Shown here: in pieces, positions 51,529 to 60,744 of the stretch
Layout of the letters: every line of letters begins with the position of its first letter
Numbering within the stretch: the stretch's first letter is position 1
NCBI RefSeq assembly: GCF_023370075.1
Contig: NZ_CP097149.1
Span: 1,198,001 to 1,262,000 of the forward strand
From: Deinococcus sp. QL22
GTDB lineage: Bacteria; Deinococcota; Deinococci; Deinococcales; Deinococcaceae
DNA length: 64,000 bases
Direction of reading: 5' to 3'
Program-made: the position numbers and the translations under genes
The notes under the pieces: model-generated
Told to the model about the DNA's origin: nothing
The model's database searches: none
What the model saw: only the letters and a program-made list of their open reading frames with translations

Positions 51529-52781
51529 GCCTGTACCTCGTCACGGGTTTGCAGACTGCGGAGGGCCAACGCCAGCGCCGCCATTGCTGCCCGTTCGCGC
51601 ACCTGGGGGGCGTCGCCAGGCCAGTTCAGGTGAGCTGTTTTTTGCAGTTCACCCGTGTCCAGCGCAATGTAAGTTTGTCCGGCCAGTGCGCCTGCCGTGG
51701 CTGTGACCACCGCCAAGCCCACCGCCGCCCCCAGATACTCACGCGCACCGGCAGCCAGTTCGCGGGCCGCCTGCTCACTGACCACGCCGTATGCATTCAG
51801 CGTGACCGGAGTCAGACCCAGCGTAATCAGGCGGGCATGGTCTACGGTCACGGCAGCGTCCAAGAAGTTGGGGGCATCGGCCAAAGCTGCACAGACCGTG
51901 CCGCCACTGCCTGCCTCTATGACGCCGAGGGTGCGGGTTCCTAATGCCCTGGTGAGCACCGAGGCCAAGGTGTCGCCGTCCTCGCCCCAAGTCCAGCGGG
52001 CCAGGAGGCCGCGTACCTGTTCCAGCACGGGAGCAGCCAACGCTTCAGCTTCCTGCGGGGTGGGCGCACTGGCCGCCACACGTACATCCACACCCGTTTT
52101 GCGGGCGTAGGTGGCGACGCTGGGGTTGGCCTGCCGGGTCAGCGCCCCCAACAGTTCCGCCACGTTACTTTCCCCGATGCCCTGCGTGTGCAGCGTTACG
52201 GCATGGAAGGCGCGGGCGGGCAAGGGCAGACGCGGCAAGACTTGCTCGCGCCACATGCGGTGCATCTCGAAGGGTGGGCCGGGGAGGGCGACGATCAGTT
52301 TGCCCGTACTCGCTCCGCTCGGAGAGTCGGGGGCGGCCCCGACCCCCACGGGCAGCACCCGGACAAACCAGCCGGGAGCCGTTCCCACCGGATTTGCCAA
52401 CGCTTCCGCGCTGGGAATCAGCCACGCCTGCTTGCGGTTCACTTCGGGCATAGCGCGGCCCCGGCTTTCGTACAGGCCGCGCAGGTGCGCCATCTGCTCT
52501 GGATCTTCGGTGGGAGTCTCGCCCAGCGCGGCGGCAATAGCCTCGCGGGTCAGGTCGTCGTCGGTGGGGCCGAGGCCGCCGCCCAGAATCACCAGATCGG
52601 CCCGCGACAACGCCAACGTAATGGCGTCCGTCACGCGGCCAAGGTTGTCTCCCAACACAGTTTTGCGGTGCAAAGTGACCCCCCTTTCCGCCAGTTCGCG
52701 GGCCAGGAACGCGGCATTGCTGTCGACGATTTCGCCCAGCAACAGCTCTGTTCCGACACTGATAATTTCTGCTAGCAGCAT
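51525..52781 (-). CDS. cinA: CinA, competence/damage-inducible protein (NMN deamidase family)
   Basis: About 418 residues from ATG 52781 (GAGGTGG upstream; the frame is open further, but a MoCF-type start begins at MLLAEIISVGTELLLGE). N-terminal molybdopterin-binding-like domain (about 1-170, LGGGLGPTDDDLTREA), C-terminal CinA/PncC domain (about 260-418) with GVIEAGSGGTVCA. The standard SGGT/STGG-like catalytic loop reads SGGTVCA here. First in the recA operon. Confidence 0.93.
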   Translation of the reverse strand: MLLAEIISVGTELLLGEIVDSNAAFLARELAERGVTLHRKTVLGDNLGRVTDAITLALSRADLVILGGGLGPTDDDLTREAIAAALGETPTEDPEQMAHLRGLYESRGRAMPEVNRKQAWLIPSAEALANPVGTAPGWFVRVLPVGVGAAPDSPSGASTGKLIVALPGPPFEMHRMWREQVLPRLPLPARAFHAVTLHTQGIGESNVAELLGALTRQANPSVATYARKTGVDVRVAASAPTPQEAEALAAPVLEQVRGLLARWTWGEDGDTLASVLTRALGTRTLGVIEAGSGGTVCAALADAPNFLDAAVTVDHARLITLGLTPVTLNAYGVVSEQAARELAAGAREYLGAAVGLAVVTATAGALAGQTYIALDTGELQKTAHLNWPGDAPQVRERAAMAALALALRSLQTRDEVQA

Positions 52782-52795
52782 AACCACCTCACGCA

Positions 52796-52815
52796 AGTAT
52801 AGGTCAAAACGAAAC
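52796..52815 (-). promoter_or_regulatory. recA-operon promoter, possible degenerate radiation-response site
   Basis: TATACT (52801 to 52796) lies 14 bases before cinA. Overlapping it on the minus strand, GTTTCGTTTTGACCTAT bears limited similarity to the Deinococcus damage-response palindrome (TTATG...CATAA type). Match is poor, roughly nine of seventeen. Confidence 0.3.
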
Positions 52816-52991
52816 GAGATGCCAGTGCTGCCACCTGCAATGAGGGAGCAAGGGTAGACGGAATGGGGGGGAAACAAGGACTCACCCGACGAGTGTAGGC
52901 CGGGGCAGGTTGCTGGTGCCTGTGCTGTGGGTTCAGGCGAGCAAGGAAAAGCTGGCGATGAAGGACTGAGGCGGCCAGAGCAGTTGCCCTG

Positions 52992-53022
52992 CCCTTAGAC
53001 CCTTGACCCTTGACCCTTAGAC
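52992..53022 (+). repeat. CCCTTAGA/CCCTTGA tract
   Basis: Four tandem 7-8 bp units: CCCTTAGA, CCCTTGA, CCCTTGA, CCCTTAGA, ahead of the next gene. Single or double units occur at 16523, 19635, 45382, 45605 and 6088. Lies in the 306-base recA-operon/53088-gene divergent space. Confidence 0.7.
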
Positions 53023-53074
53023 TTCTCTTCCACTCGCCACACTCGGCAACACGCCCCCGCTTTGGCCGATGCTC

Positions 53075-53080
53075 TAGGCT
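53075..53080 (+). promoter_or_regulatory. Leaderless -10 box
   Basis: TAGGCT with 7 bases to the ATG at 53088. Confidence 0.55.
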
Positions 53081-53087
53081 ATACGCC

Positions 53088-54179
53088 ATGACCCTCTGGA
53101 CGCCGCCGCCCGCGCCACCGTTTTGGCCTGCTTTCGGCCCCGACCCGGCCCTGCTGCACCGCCTGACCCGCGACCTGACGCCCACGCGGGCGCAGCATCT
53201 GGCGATCCTGACGCCGCAGGGCATCACGGCCAACAGCGCGGCGCTGGCCGGAGCCCTGCGCTTTCACCGCTTCCCGCTGCACCCAGTAACGGGGCTCCCC
53301 ATGCAGGCGGCAGACGACGGCGGCTTGTCTGGATTATTGGGCGGGTTGGTGCGTTCCCTGACCCCCGGCAAAGACGACGCAGCGGGCAAAAAAGGCGTGG
53401 CCGTCCACTGCCGCGACGAGAAGAGTGGGCCGTACCGCCGCGTGTATTCCAAGCCTGGTTATGCCTACCAGGACAGCACGATGTACCTGCCCAGCGACGT
53501 GAAGGGCGAGATGAAAGAGGAAAAAGAGGCCGGGCACGGCGACACGGCGTTTATTTATGTGGGCGGCTGGGGCAGCAAGGGCGGCGCGGTGGACGCCGGA
53601 TTTCAGCACGGGCGCTATCTGGGCGGGCCGCAGGACGACTGGGCACCGTTCTTTCTGGTGCAGCAGATGGGCGGCCCCAGCGCCATTACCCTGTCGGACG
53701 AAAAGCAGGCCGGGGGCGCACCGTGGCGGCTGCTGGCAGGCCAGGAAGCGCAACTGACCTTCTGGGTCACACAGGATGCCGACCTGACCGTGCTGAGCAT
53801 GAGCATGCAGGGCGAGACCAGCAAAGACCGCGCGCCGGCCACCCTGACGCTGCGTGCGCCGATAGATGCCCGATTCGGCTGGAGCGCCGAGGGCGGCGCA
53901 AATATCCTCAAGCGCATGACCACCATCGGGCAGAAGTACGGGCAGCAAAACCTGAGCACCGGCAGCTACATGAAAGGCGTGCGCTGGCAGGACAGCCGAA
54001 TCGGGCAAACGGAAGCCGACGCCGGGGCCTGGGTGGCCGAGCAGACCGGCGGCTACTGCACCTTTCCGAGTAACGATGCCGGGGCCGAAGAAAGCCTCCG
54101 CAGCGACGGGCAGGGGCCGAAGTGGTCTATTCAGTTTCAGGATGCGGGCAATGAAACCGGCAGTATTTTCCTGAAGTAG
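53088..54179 (+). CDS. Hypothetical protein
   Basis: 363 residues, no signal peptide or TM helix. Not recognised. Its middle (FIYVGGWGSKGGAVDAGFQ and QDDWAPFFLVQQMGG) looks like beta-rich lectin/concanavalin-type segments, but no family is claimed. TAGGCT box 7 bases before the ATG supports the start; an in-frame ATG 78 bases earlier lacks support. Confidence 0.75.
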   Translation: MTLWTPPPAPPFWPAFGPDPALLHRLTRDLTPTRAQHLAILTPQGITANSAALAGALRFHRFPLHPVTGLPMQAADDGGLSGLLGGLVRSLTPGKDDAAGKKGVAVHCRDEKSGPYRRVYSKPGYAYQDSTMYLPSDVKGEMKEEKEAGHGDTAFIYVGGWGSKGGAVDAGFQHGRYLGGPQDDWAPFFLVQQMGGPSAITLSDEKQAGGAPWRLLAGQEAQLTFWVTQDADLTVLSMSMQGETSKDRAPATLTLRAPIDARFGWSAEGGANILKRMTTIGQKYGQQNLSTGSYMKGVRWQDSRIGQTEADAGAWVAEQTGGYCTFPSNDAGAEESLRSDGQGPKWSIQFQDAGNETGSIFLK

Positions 54180-54252
54180 GGGCAGGGTCAAGCTGGCTCT
54201 GAGCTATAGGCCATGAACACCACATTTCTTTTGTTCTCTCCGAGGTGCCCCA

Positions 54253-54960
54253 ATGACTGCACACCCTTTTTTTGCTGTTCTTGCCCTCGCTTTGGCTGGA
54301 ACGGCGCAGGCCACGCCCTTGCCCCTCAATCAGGCTCCTGTCGTCGTGCGCTTTGAAAATCTGGCGTGGGTCAACGCCCTGACTGCGCTGCCCACCCTGC
54401 AAAACGGGCGCGTGCTGGTGCCGCCTGCCGAAGCCTGCGACCTGCTGGCGCTGACCTGCACCACGCAGGCCATGACCCTGACCGCTGCGGGCCAAGCCAT
54501 CTCTCTGACCCGTGTGGGCGGCGCACTCATGACGCCCCTGGCCTCTCTGGTGCAATTGGCGGGCCAGCGCATCGGCTGGAATCCGGCGGCGCGGGTGGCG
54601 ACCATTTACGGCGGCGCAGGCACCGGGAACCCCAACGGCGCAGGCTGGCGCAGCGCCCTGAACGAAATTACGGCCCGCACCACGCCCGGCGTGAAAATCT
54701 ATGCTGGCCCGATCAGCGTAACCACTGGCCTGCGCCAAAGTGGAGTGCCCACCGTGCCGATGACCCTGAATACCCTGCAACCGCTGAGCGAACTGACCCT
54801 GATCAGTAAGGCGGGCAATACACTGTCCATTACGGGAAGTTTGGTTCCGGGCACGGTAGACGTTCCCAATCCCTTTCAGGGCTGCCCACCCGGTCAAAGC
54901 TGCACCTTGCCCAGCCGCCGAGACGCCCTGTGGACGCTGGCCTACGCGACGTTGCGCTAG
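54253..54960 (+). CDS. Secreted protein with copper-amine-oxidase N-like domains
   Basis: 235 residues. A signal peptide ends at AQATPLP. The 30-120 region (LQNGRVLVPPAEACDLLAL, RVGGALMTPLASLVQLAGQRIGW) has the spacing of Cu-amine-oxidase-N stalk domains, common in secreted Firmicutes/Deinococcus proteins. Two Cys (in EACDLLALTC) may form a disulfide, and another pair (QGCPPGQSC) is near the end. Function unknown. Confidence 0.7.
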   Translation: MTAHPFFAVLALALAGTAQATPLPLNQAPVVVRFENLAWVNALTALPTLQNGRVLVPPAEACDLLALTCTTQAMTLTAAGQAISLTRVGGALMTPLASLVQLAGQRIGWNPAARVATIYGGAGTGNPNGAGWRSALNEITARTTPGVKIYAGPISVTTGLRQSGVPTVPMTLNTLQPLSELTLISKAGNTLSITGSLVPGTVDVPNPFQGCPPGQSCTLPSRRDALWTLAYATLR

Positions 54961-54975
54961 GAGAACAGCGTTCAG

Positions 54976-55029
54976 AAATATAAGCCTGCCCGCTCTCTCC
55001 TCTCAGGGAAAGCGGGCAGGCTTATATTT
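54976..55029. terminator. Bidirectional terminator
   Basis: A perfect 19-bp inverted repeat (54976-54994 and 55011-55029; arms AAATATAAGCCTGCCCGCT) between convergent genes, with AT-rich flanks giving T runs on both strands. Confidence 0.9.
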
Positions 55030-55041
55030 AAATACTTGAAC

Positions 55042-56586
55042 TCAGGCCGTGATGATATCGATCTGGGCAGGCGCACGCACGCGGCGGCGCACGCCCTGCG
55101 AATAGTCGGTCAGATCACTCAGCAAATCGCTGACGCCTACGCGCAAGAGGTACTGACCACCGGGCAACGGGGCCAATGCTAGGAAGGGAGCGCGGGTCAA
55201 CGTGTCCAGAATGCTGGTCAGTTCGGCGGTATTCACGCCGCTGCCGAGGCGTTCGGCCAGGCGGTTCATGCTGACGATGCTGTGCGGGGGCTGCTGAGAC
55301 AGCGTGAGCAACACGAAGGTAAACGCGCCGCGCTGGGCGAGGTGGGCGCTGACCAGTTCCGCAATGCTGGCGGCACTTTCCAGATCCATATTGCCCGCAC
55401 GCCAGTAGCCGCGCAGGTCGATGGCGCTGATAGGCGCAAGGCGGGCGTGTTCGACCAAGGCGGCCAACGCTTCTTCGGTCAAGCGGGGAACACCTGCGGG
55501 AGGGCGTTCCTGTTCGGTGGTCAGCAGGGCGCGGTGCAGGTCGGTTACCCTCGCTGCTTCCTTCCAGGTGGCCTGAGCCATGGCCGCCAGCGTAGGTGCA
55601 ATCAGTACCGTGTAGCTGTGCTGCGGCCCCAAATCTGCCGTCAGGCGCAACAGGCCGCCGCCCGGATGATCAAGGCGGTATCCGGTCAGGCGGGCGAGTT
55701 CCGTGACCATGCCTTCGGGAGTGGTGGGCAGGGGCGGCAAGCTGGAGGGCGCGGGCTGCTGCACCGCTGGAGCCGCTTTGATCTGGATCGGGCTGGAGTC
55801 GGTGCTGCTCTGCACGCCGTTTCCGTTGACGTACCCGTTCGTGTATCCGTTGTTCCCGCTGCCATTGCTGCCGATGACCGCGCCGTTCAGACCGCTGCGG
55901 GTGGGGGTGATTCTGACCGTGTTGCTGGCCTGGGCCTGTACCGCTTGGGCCTGCATCTGTCCAGCCTGTGCCTGTCCAACTTGGGCCGTGACCAATTGGG
56001 CGGTCAGGCGTTCGGTGGCCGGAAGCTGCACCGGGGCAGCCCCTTCTCTGAAGTCTGCCCGCGACTCTGGCTGTGCTGCCGCTTTCGCTTCGCCCCTGGC
56101 CTCAGTTCTGGGGCTCTCGGTTCTGGCTTCAGAGCTTTCGCTGCGGCTTTCCGTCCGGGCCTGCTCAGTCTTGACCTGTTCCAGTTTGGCCGCGTCCGCT
56201 TCGGCGTCGATTCGCTCCATGCGCACTTCCCGCACATGGGGCGTAGAGGACACGACCACCCGGCGCGATTCGGGGGTTTTGGGCAGCGTGCGTGGTGGCG
56301 GCTGCGCGGCGTGGGGCTTCACGATGGTTTCCACCTGATAGCGCGAGGGCGCGAGGGCAGTGAGCATCAGCACGTCGTTTACACCCAGATGCTGGGCGTG
56401 GTACAGGCCGCCCAACCCCCATACCCGGCCCCGCTCGCGGTCAATCTGCACCGCGTGTTCCTGGCCCCGGTCATCTACAAATTGCGCCGGGCCACTCTGA
56501 GGAAAATGGCCTTCGATGTACTTGGCAAGGCGTAAGCTGCCTTCTTGCAAACAGGGCCGGGTAATGATGTAACGCATTGATTTCAT
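55042..56586 (-). CDS. Hypothetical protein with conserved ends and long low-complexity linker
   Basis: 514 residues. The N-terminal about 85 residues ([38 protein letters not shown]) look like a compact beta-rich domain. A disordered linker follows (about 90-290, Glu/Ala/Gln-rich then Gly/Asn-rich). The C-terminal half (about 290-505) is helical, ending [15 protein letters not shown]. No enzyme motif. GGAGG precedes ATG 56586. A -35/-10 pair (TTGACA 56683 to 56678, TAGTTT 56662 to 56657, 15 bases apart) lies upstream. Confidence 0.75.
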   Translation of the reverse strand: MKSMRYIITRPCLQEGSLRLAKYIEGHFPQSGPAQFVDDRGQEHAVQIDRERGRVWGLGGLYHAQHLGVNDVLMLTALAPSRYQVETIVKPHAAQPPPRTLPKTPESRRVVVSSTPHVREVRMERIDAEADAAKLEQVKTEQARTESRSESSEARTESPRTEARGEAKAAAQPESRADFREGAAPVQLPATERLTAQLVTAQVGQAQAGQMQAQAVQAQASNTVRITPTRSGLNGAVIGSNGSGNNGYTNGYVNGNGVQSSTDSSPIQIKAAPAVQQPAPSSLPPLPTTPEGMVTELARLTGYRLDHPGGGLLRLTADLGPQHSYTVLIAPTLAAMAQATWKEAARVTDLHRALLTTEQERPPAGVPRLTEEALAALVEHARLAPISAIDLRGYWRAGNMDLESAASIAELVSAHLAQRGAFTFVLLTLSQQPPHSIVSMNRLAERLGSGVNTAELTSILDTLTRAPFLALAPLPGGQYLLRVGVSDLLSDLTDYSQGVRRRVRAPAQIDIITA

Positions 56587-56867
56587 GCGGAGTTCCTCCG
56601 TTACAAGCGGCCCCGATTGACTCGGAGTCGCAGATCATGCAATTTAATTTGTTCTTAAACTAGCAGAAGAATGGCCCTGTCAAGCGCAGAAGCAGGGTTT
56701 GTCAGTAAGTCAGGGCAATCTGTTGAGAGGTTTTGCTCATGACCTCTAGAACAGATCTAAGCTCAAGTTCAGATGAAGTACATGAAGTCTGGCCCTGTAC
56801 AGGCATCCTTCTTCCTTCACGGCCCCAAAAACGCTGCCACAGACGCACAGAATGAATATGGAACGGA

Positions 56868-56873
56868 TATGGT
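56868..56873 (+). promoter_or_regulatory. Leaderless -10 box
   Basis: TATGGT with 6 bases to the ATG at 56880. The rest of the 293-base space upstream (56587-56867) holds only the divergent promoter. Confidence 0.5.
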
Positions 56874-56879
56874 AGGCAC

Positions 56880-57311
56880 ATGACTGCCAACCCACAAGCG
56901 ACGGCCCTCAGTTTGGTGCAGCAGTACTACGCCGCCTTCAATGCCGCCGACCCAGCGGGAATGCTGGCGCTACTGAGCGAGGACGTGCGCCACGACATCA
57001 ACGAGGGCGAGACGCAGATTGGCTGCGACACCTTCCGGGCCTTCCTGGCCAAAATGGACGCCCATTACCGCGAGCAGGCCGCCGATCTGGTGGTCATGGC
57101 GAGCGCAGACGGCACCCGCGCCGCCGCCGAATTCATCATTCACGGGGAATACCTGAAGACCGATGCGGGCCTTCCCCAGGCCGCCGGGCAACGCTACATG
57201 CTGCCTGTGGGCGCGTTTTTCGAGGTGCGAGACAGCGGGCATGGCCCCCGGATTTCCCGCGTGACTAACTACTACAATCTGGCCGACTGGACACGGCAGG
57301 TGGGCGGCTGA
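56880..57311 (+). CDS. NTF2-like/SnoaL-type ketosteroid-isomerase-fold protein
   Basis: 143 residues. LVQQYYAAFNAADPAGMLALL, then EDVRHDINEGE and a final YYNLADW are typical of NTF2-like small enzymes or binding proteins. Substrate unknown. It is followed 5 bases later by a GNAT gene, probably one operon. Confidence 0.85.
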   Translation: MTANPQATALSLVQQYYAAFNAADPAGMLALLSEDVRHDINEGETQIGCDTFRAFLAKMDAHYREQAADLVVMASADGTRAAAEFIIHGEYLKTDAGLPQAAGQRYMLPVGAFFEVRDSGHGPRISRVTNYYNLADWTRQVGG

Positions 57312-57316
57312 GGCCT

Positions 57317-57919
57317 GTGCTTTCTGAGCAACCCATCACGGTTCTTCCCGCTACAGGTGAGGATTTGCGGGCCGCGCTGCCAGAACTTGCGCGGCTGCGG
57401 CAAGAGGTCTTCCGGGCCTTCCCCTACCTGTACGAGGGCGACGCGGAGTACGAAGAAACCTACCTGCGAACCTACCTGAACGCGCCGGGCGCAGTGGTGG
57501 CCTTGGCGCGGGAACCCGGCGGGCGAGTGGTGGGGGCCAGCACCGCCCTCCCGTTGCAGCAAGAAACGCCAGAGATTCAGGCTCCCTTTACGGCCCCGGA
57601 GTTTGACCCGGCAGACGTGCTGTATCTGGGCGAAAGCGTGCTGCTGCCAGAGTTCAGGGGGCGCGGGCTAGGCCATCAGTTTTTTGAAGTGCGAGAAGCC
57701 CATGCCCGCGCTCTGGGCCTCGGCGTGACGGCGTTCTGCGCGGTGCAGCGCCCTCAGTTTCACCCGGCCCGCCCTGCCGATGACCGCCCACTGAATGCGT
57801 TCTGGACGGCACGCGGCTACACCGAACGGCCTGATCTGCACACGCAGATGACGTGGCGGGATGTGGGGCAGGAGCAGGAGACGGCGAAGGAAATGCGGTT
57901 TTGGGTGAAGCGGTTGTAG
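57317..57919 (+). CDS. GNAT-family acetyltransferase
   Basis: 200 residues. Acetyl-CoA binding block SVLLPEFRGRGLGHQFFE (motif A) and preceding YLGESV are GNAT features. Probable GTG start. The acceptor is unknown; it may be an amine or a protein. Convergent with the dynamin-like gene. Confidence 0.85.
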   Translation: MLSEQPITVLPATGEDLRAALPELARLRQEVFRAFPYLYEGDAEYEETYLRTYLNAPGAVVALAREPGGRVVGASTALPLQQETPEIQAPFTAPEFDPADVLYLGESVLLPEFRGRGLGHQFFEVREAHARALGLGVTAFCAVQRPQFHPARPADDRPLNAFWTARGYTERPDLHTQMTWRDVGQEQETAKEMRFWVKRL

Positions 57920-57950
57920 AGGGGACGGCAGTTGCGTCCAGCACTCTGCC

Positions 57951-59645
57951 TCAACCCAGAGCTTTGACCTCTGTTTGCAGCCCCTCCAACGTGGCCCGCA
58001 GTTGGGCGGCCCGAACTTCCGCGCCTGCCAACCTCGCCTGCTCCTGCTCGGTGAAGCGAGTGTAGGGGCTGATAGCGTCACGCAACCTCGCGTCGGCGCG
58101 TTCCTGCTCTCGCTCGTATTCGCGGCGCACGATCTGTTCTAGGGCGGCACGCAGGGTGGCGATTTTTTGGCGCAGACCCCGCTGGGCCTGTACACGCTTG
58201 TTGGGCAACACGAACAGGCCGAGGCTGCCCAGCGTCAGGCCCGCCAGGATGCCGCCCGTAAAATCGAGGGCGCTGGCTCCAATGAGTGCGCCGATTCCCG
58301 CGCCGATGCCGATGCCCCCCGCCAGGCCGCCCACCGCACCCTTCAGGGCGTCTTCGGCGTCGCGGGAAAGTTGGCGGCCCAGTTCGTGCTCTGTGGTGGT
58401 CTCCAGATGGTCACGGGCGCTTCCAGCAATCCCTTCCAGCAAGGCTCCCCGGTCATAGCTGAAGCGCGTGCGGGCCACCTCGTTGCTGGGCTGGCGGCGA
58501 ATCAGGAAGGCCTGCACGTCTTCCCAGAAGTGCAGATTGGCTTCGACAAAGCGGTCGATCATGGTGCCGAACTGGCGGTCAATGGCGTCAGGCAGGTCAG
58601 CTACAGCCTCGCGCCGGAAGGCGTCTTCTATGTCCCGGCTGTTGATCAGGCCGCGCAGATTGCGGAAGGTCAGCTTAGAATCTATGAATTTGTCGGCCCG
58701 CACCTCGAATTCGCTGAGCAGGCGGCCCATGCGGTTCAGTTGGCCGTCCAGTTCGCCCAGCATGGTCTCGCGGTGGCGTTCGCGCTGGCCCTCCAGATCA
58801 CGCAAAATCGCCACATCTTCGCCTAAGGTCTGGCGGGCGGCGTGGGCGCGGGTTTCCTCGCCGCTCAGGATTTCGGCGGCGGTGCCCAGCGGAGAAGCCA
58901 GTTTTAATCGGGTTCGCTCGGTATCCGAGAGCCGCAGCTTCAGCACTTCGCGCAGGGCATGAAAGCCCGGATCGCCGCCGCGCTGCTCCCCCCGCGCACT
59001 GATCAGCAGCACGGGCGGCGTGAGGCCCAGCACGCCGCGTGCGCCCGCTTCTACAAACTCGCGCACCTGTGCTTTCTGGGCCTGCGTTTCCAGCAGGTCG
59101 GACTTGTTGACCACCATGATCACGCTCCGGCCCCAGCGGGCAGCCAGACTGAGGAACTGGCGTTCGGACTCGGTAAAGGGGCGGTCGGCACTGGTCAGAA
59201 ACAGCACCAGGTCGGCACGCGGCAAAAACCCTTCCGTGAGCGCCTGATGCTGCCGAATAATCGCGTTGGTACCGGGGGTGTCCACCAACGCCACGCCCTC
59301 CAGACTGGGCAGCGGATAGGTCAGGCGGCTCACGAACGGATCACGGGTAGGCTCCATCGCGCCGGGTTTTTCGCCGTGTACCAGCACATAAATCCGGTCT
59401 GTGGTGGGCGTCACGCCTTCAGGCAGCACCGACGCGCCCAGCAGGGCATTCACGAAACTGCTTTTGCCCGCATTGAACTCGCCGACCACCACCAGCAAAA
59501 ACACCTCATCCAGTGATCGTGTAGCGGTGCGGGCGTAGTCCACGGCTTCCGGCGGTGCGCCCTGCGTTTCCAGAAACGCCTGAAGATCGGCCAGCAACGT
59601 GCGCTCTCGCGTGAGGATGTCTTGAACCCGGTCGGAAACCAGCAT
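57951..59645 (-). CDS. Bacterial dynamin-like GTPase
   Basis: About 564 residues. G1 VVVGEFNAGKSSF (about 53-64), G3 VDTPGTN (121-127), G4 VNKSD (179-183), then a long helical stalk, a Gly-rich hydrophobic stretch (GGLAGGIGIGAGIGALIG) likely to insert in membrane, and a coiled-coil tail. Start ATG 59645 has TACCCT 6 bases upstream. Only one DLP gene is present, although many bacteria have pairs. Confidence 0.9.
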   Translation of the reverse strand: MLVSDRVQDILTRERTLLADLQAFLETQGAPPEAVDYARTATRSLDEVFLLVVVGEFNAGKSSFVNALLGASVLPEGVTPTTDRIYVLVHGEKPGAMEPTRDPFVSRLTYPLPSLEGVALVDTPGTNAIIRQHQALTEGFLPRADLVLFLTSADRPFTESERQFLSLAARWGRSVIMVVNKSDLLETQAQKAQVREFVEAGARGVLGLTPPVLLISARGEQRGGDPGFHALREVLKLRLSDTERTRLKLASPLGTAAEILSGEETRAHAARQTLGEDVAILRDLEGQRERHRETMLGELDGQLNRMGRLLSEFEVRADKFIDSKLTFRNLRGLINSRDIEDAFRREAVADLPDAIDRQFGTMIDRFVEANLHFWEDVQAFLIRRQPSNEVARTRFSYDRGALLEGIAGSARDHLETTTEHELGRQLSRDAEDALKGAVGGLAGGIGIGAGIGALIGASALDFTGGILAGLTLGSLGLFVLPNKRVQAQRGLRQKIATLRAALEQIVRREYEREQERADARLRDAISPYTRFTEQEQARLAGAEVRAAQLRATLEGLQTEVKALG

Positions 59646-59747
59646 GACTACAGGGTACGCCGTAGGGTGGTGGGCAAAGCTGACCGGAGGTTGGGAATTG
59701 GGAATGAAACGGGGTTCCGTTCTGCAAAACCAGAGGTGGCACACCGC

Positions 59748-59753
59748 TAGACT
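59748..59753 (+). promoter_or_regulatory. Leaderless -10 box of the E1-like gene
   Basis: TAGACT with 6 bases to the ATG at 59760. The divergent dynamin gene has TACCCT at 59657 to 59652, also 6 bases from its ATG. Confidence 0.6.
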
Positions 59754-59759
59754 CCTGCT

Positions 59760-60536
59760 ATGTCGCCCGACGCCTCCTCTCCCCTTTCCCGCGCCGAACT
59801 GCGCCGCTATTCCCGGCCCCTGCTGGTTCCAGAATGGCAGGAAGCGGGCGCACAGGAGCGGCTGAGGGCGGCCTCGGTACTGGTAGTGGGCGCGGGCGGA
59901 CTGGGCGGCCCAGTGGCGCTGCAACTGGCGGGAGCGGGTGTGGGGCGGCTCGTGGTGGCCGATGCCGACACTGTAGACGTGAGCAATCTGCACCGCCAGA
60001 CCCACTTTGAGTTGGCCGACGTGGGGCGCAGCAAAGCAGCGGTAGCGGCGGCGCGGGCACAGGCCATCAACCCGTTTGTCCGGGTAGCTACTGCGCCCAT
60101 GCTGACCGAAGACAACGCCGACGCCCTGATTGCCGACGTGGATTTGATCATGGACGCCACCGACAATTTCGAGGCCCGCTATGCCATCGCAGATGCCTGC
60201 ACGCGGGCCGGGAAAACCTCGGTGTGGGGGGCGGCCAGCGGCAGCACTGGGCTGGTCAGTGTATTCGGGCCTGATCCAATCAGAAGTCGGGCAGCACTGG
60301 GGCTCCGCGACGTCTTCCCCATACCCGAAGGGGCCGAATCCTGCGCTGAAGCTGGAGTGCTGGGGCCACTGCCCACGATCGTGGGCGGAATGATGGCGTT
60401 AGAGGCGCTGAAGGTGCTGGGTGGAATCGGCGAAAGGCTATGGGGGCGAATCTGGACGTTCGATGCCCTCTCCGCAGACGTGCGAGTGCTGAAATTGCGC
60501 CCTGCCGCCTCCGTGATGGGGGCAACCAAGACTTAA
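59760..60536 (+). CDS. MoeB/ThiF-like E1 activating protein
   Basis: 258 residues. ATP fold VVGAGGLGG (43-50), Asp in ADAD, NLHRQ with Arg79, MDATDNFEARY (131-141) and Cys195 in SCAEAGVLG. The CxxC pairs that hold zinc in MoeB and ThiF are missing, so its sulfur-carrier partner and stability may differ. No moaD/thiS neighbour is present. Confidence 0.85.
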   Translation: MSPDASSPLSRAELRRYSRPLLVPEWQEAGAQERLRAASVLVVGAGGLGGPVALQLAGAGVGRLVVADADTVDVSNLHRQTHFELADVGRSKAAVAAARAQAINPFVRVATAPMLTEDNADALIADVDLIMDATDNFEARYAIADACTRAGKTSVWGAASGSTGLVSVFGPDPIRSRAALGLRDVFPIPEGAESCAEAGVLGPLPTIVGGMMALEALKVLGGIGERLWGRIWTFDALSADVRVLKLRPAASVMGATKT

Positions 60537-60667
60537 TCATCTACTCATTCTTTGCTCACTTATATTTCCCAGTTTAAGGGAGATTTTTCACATTATCACT
60601 GCTTTTGTCGCCACGGGAACAGCAGGTAAATACCGTGAAATACCTCCGCCAGCGCACCTTTCCGAAT

Positions 60668-60695
60668 TTGCTTAAGCCCAAACGTGTGTTACTGT
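60668..60695 (+). promoter_or_regulatory. HU promoter
   Basis: TTGCTT (60668-60673), 16-base spacer, TACTGT (60690-60695), about 50 bases before the start; RBS CCGGAGGC follows. The space 60537-60667 shows nothing else. Confidence 0.6.
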
Positions 60696-60744
60696 CCATT
60701 TGAGCTGAACAACTGCTCACAATTCATCCTCCGGAGGCCTACCC

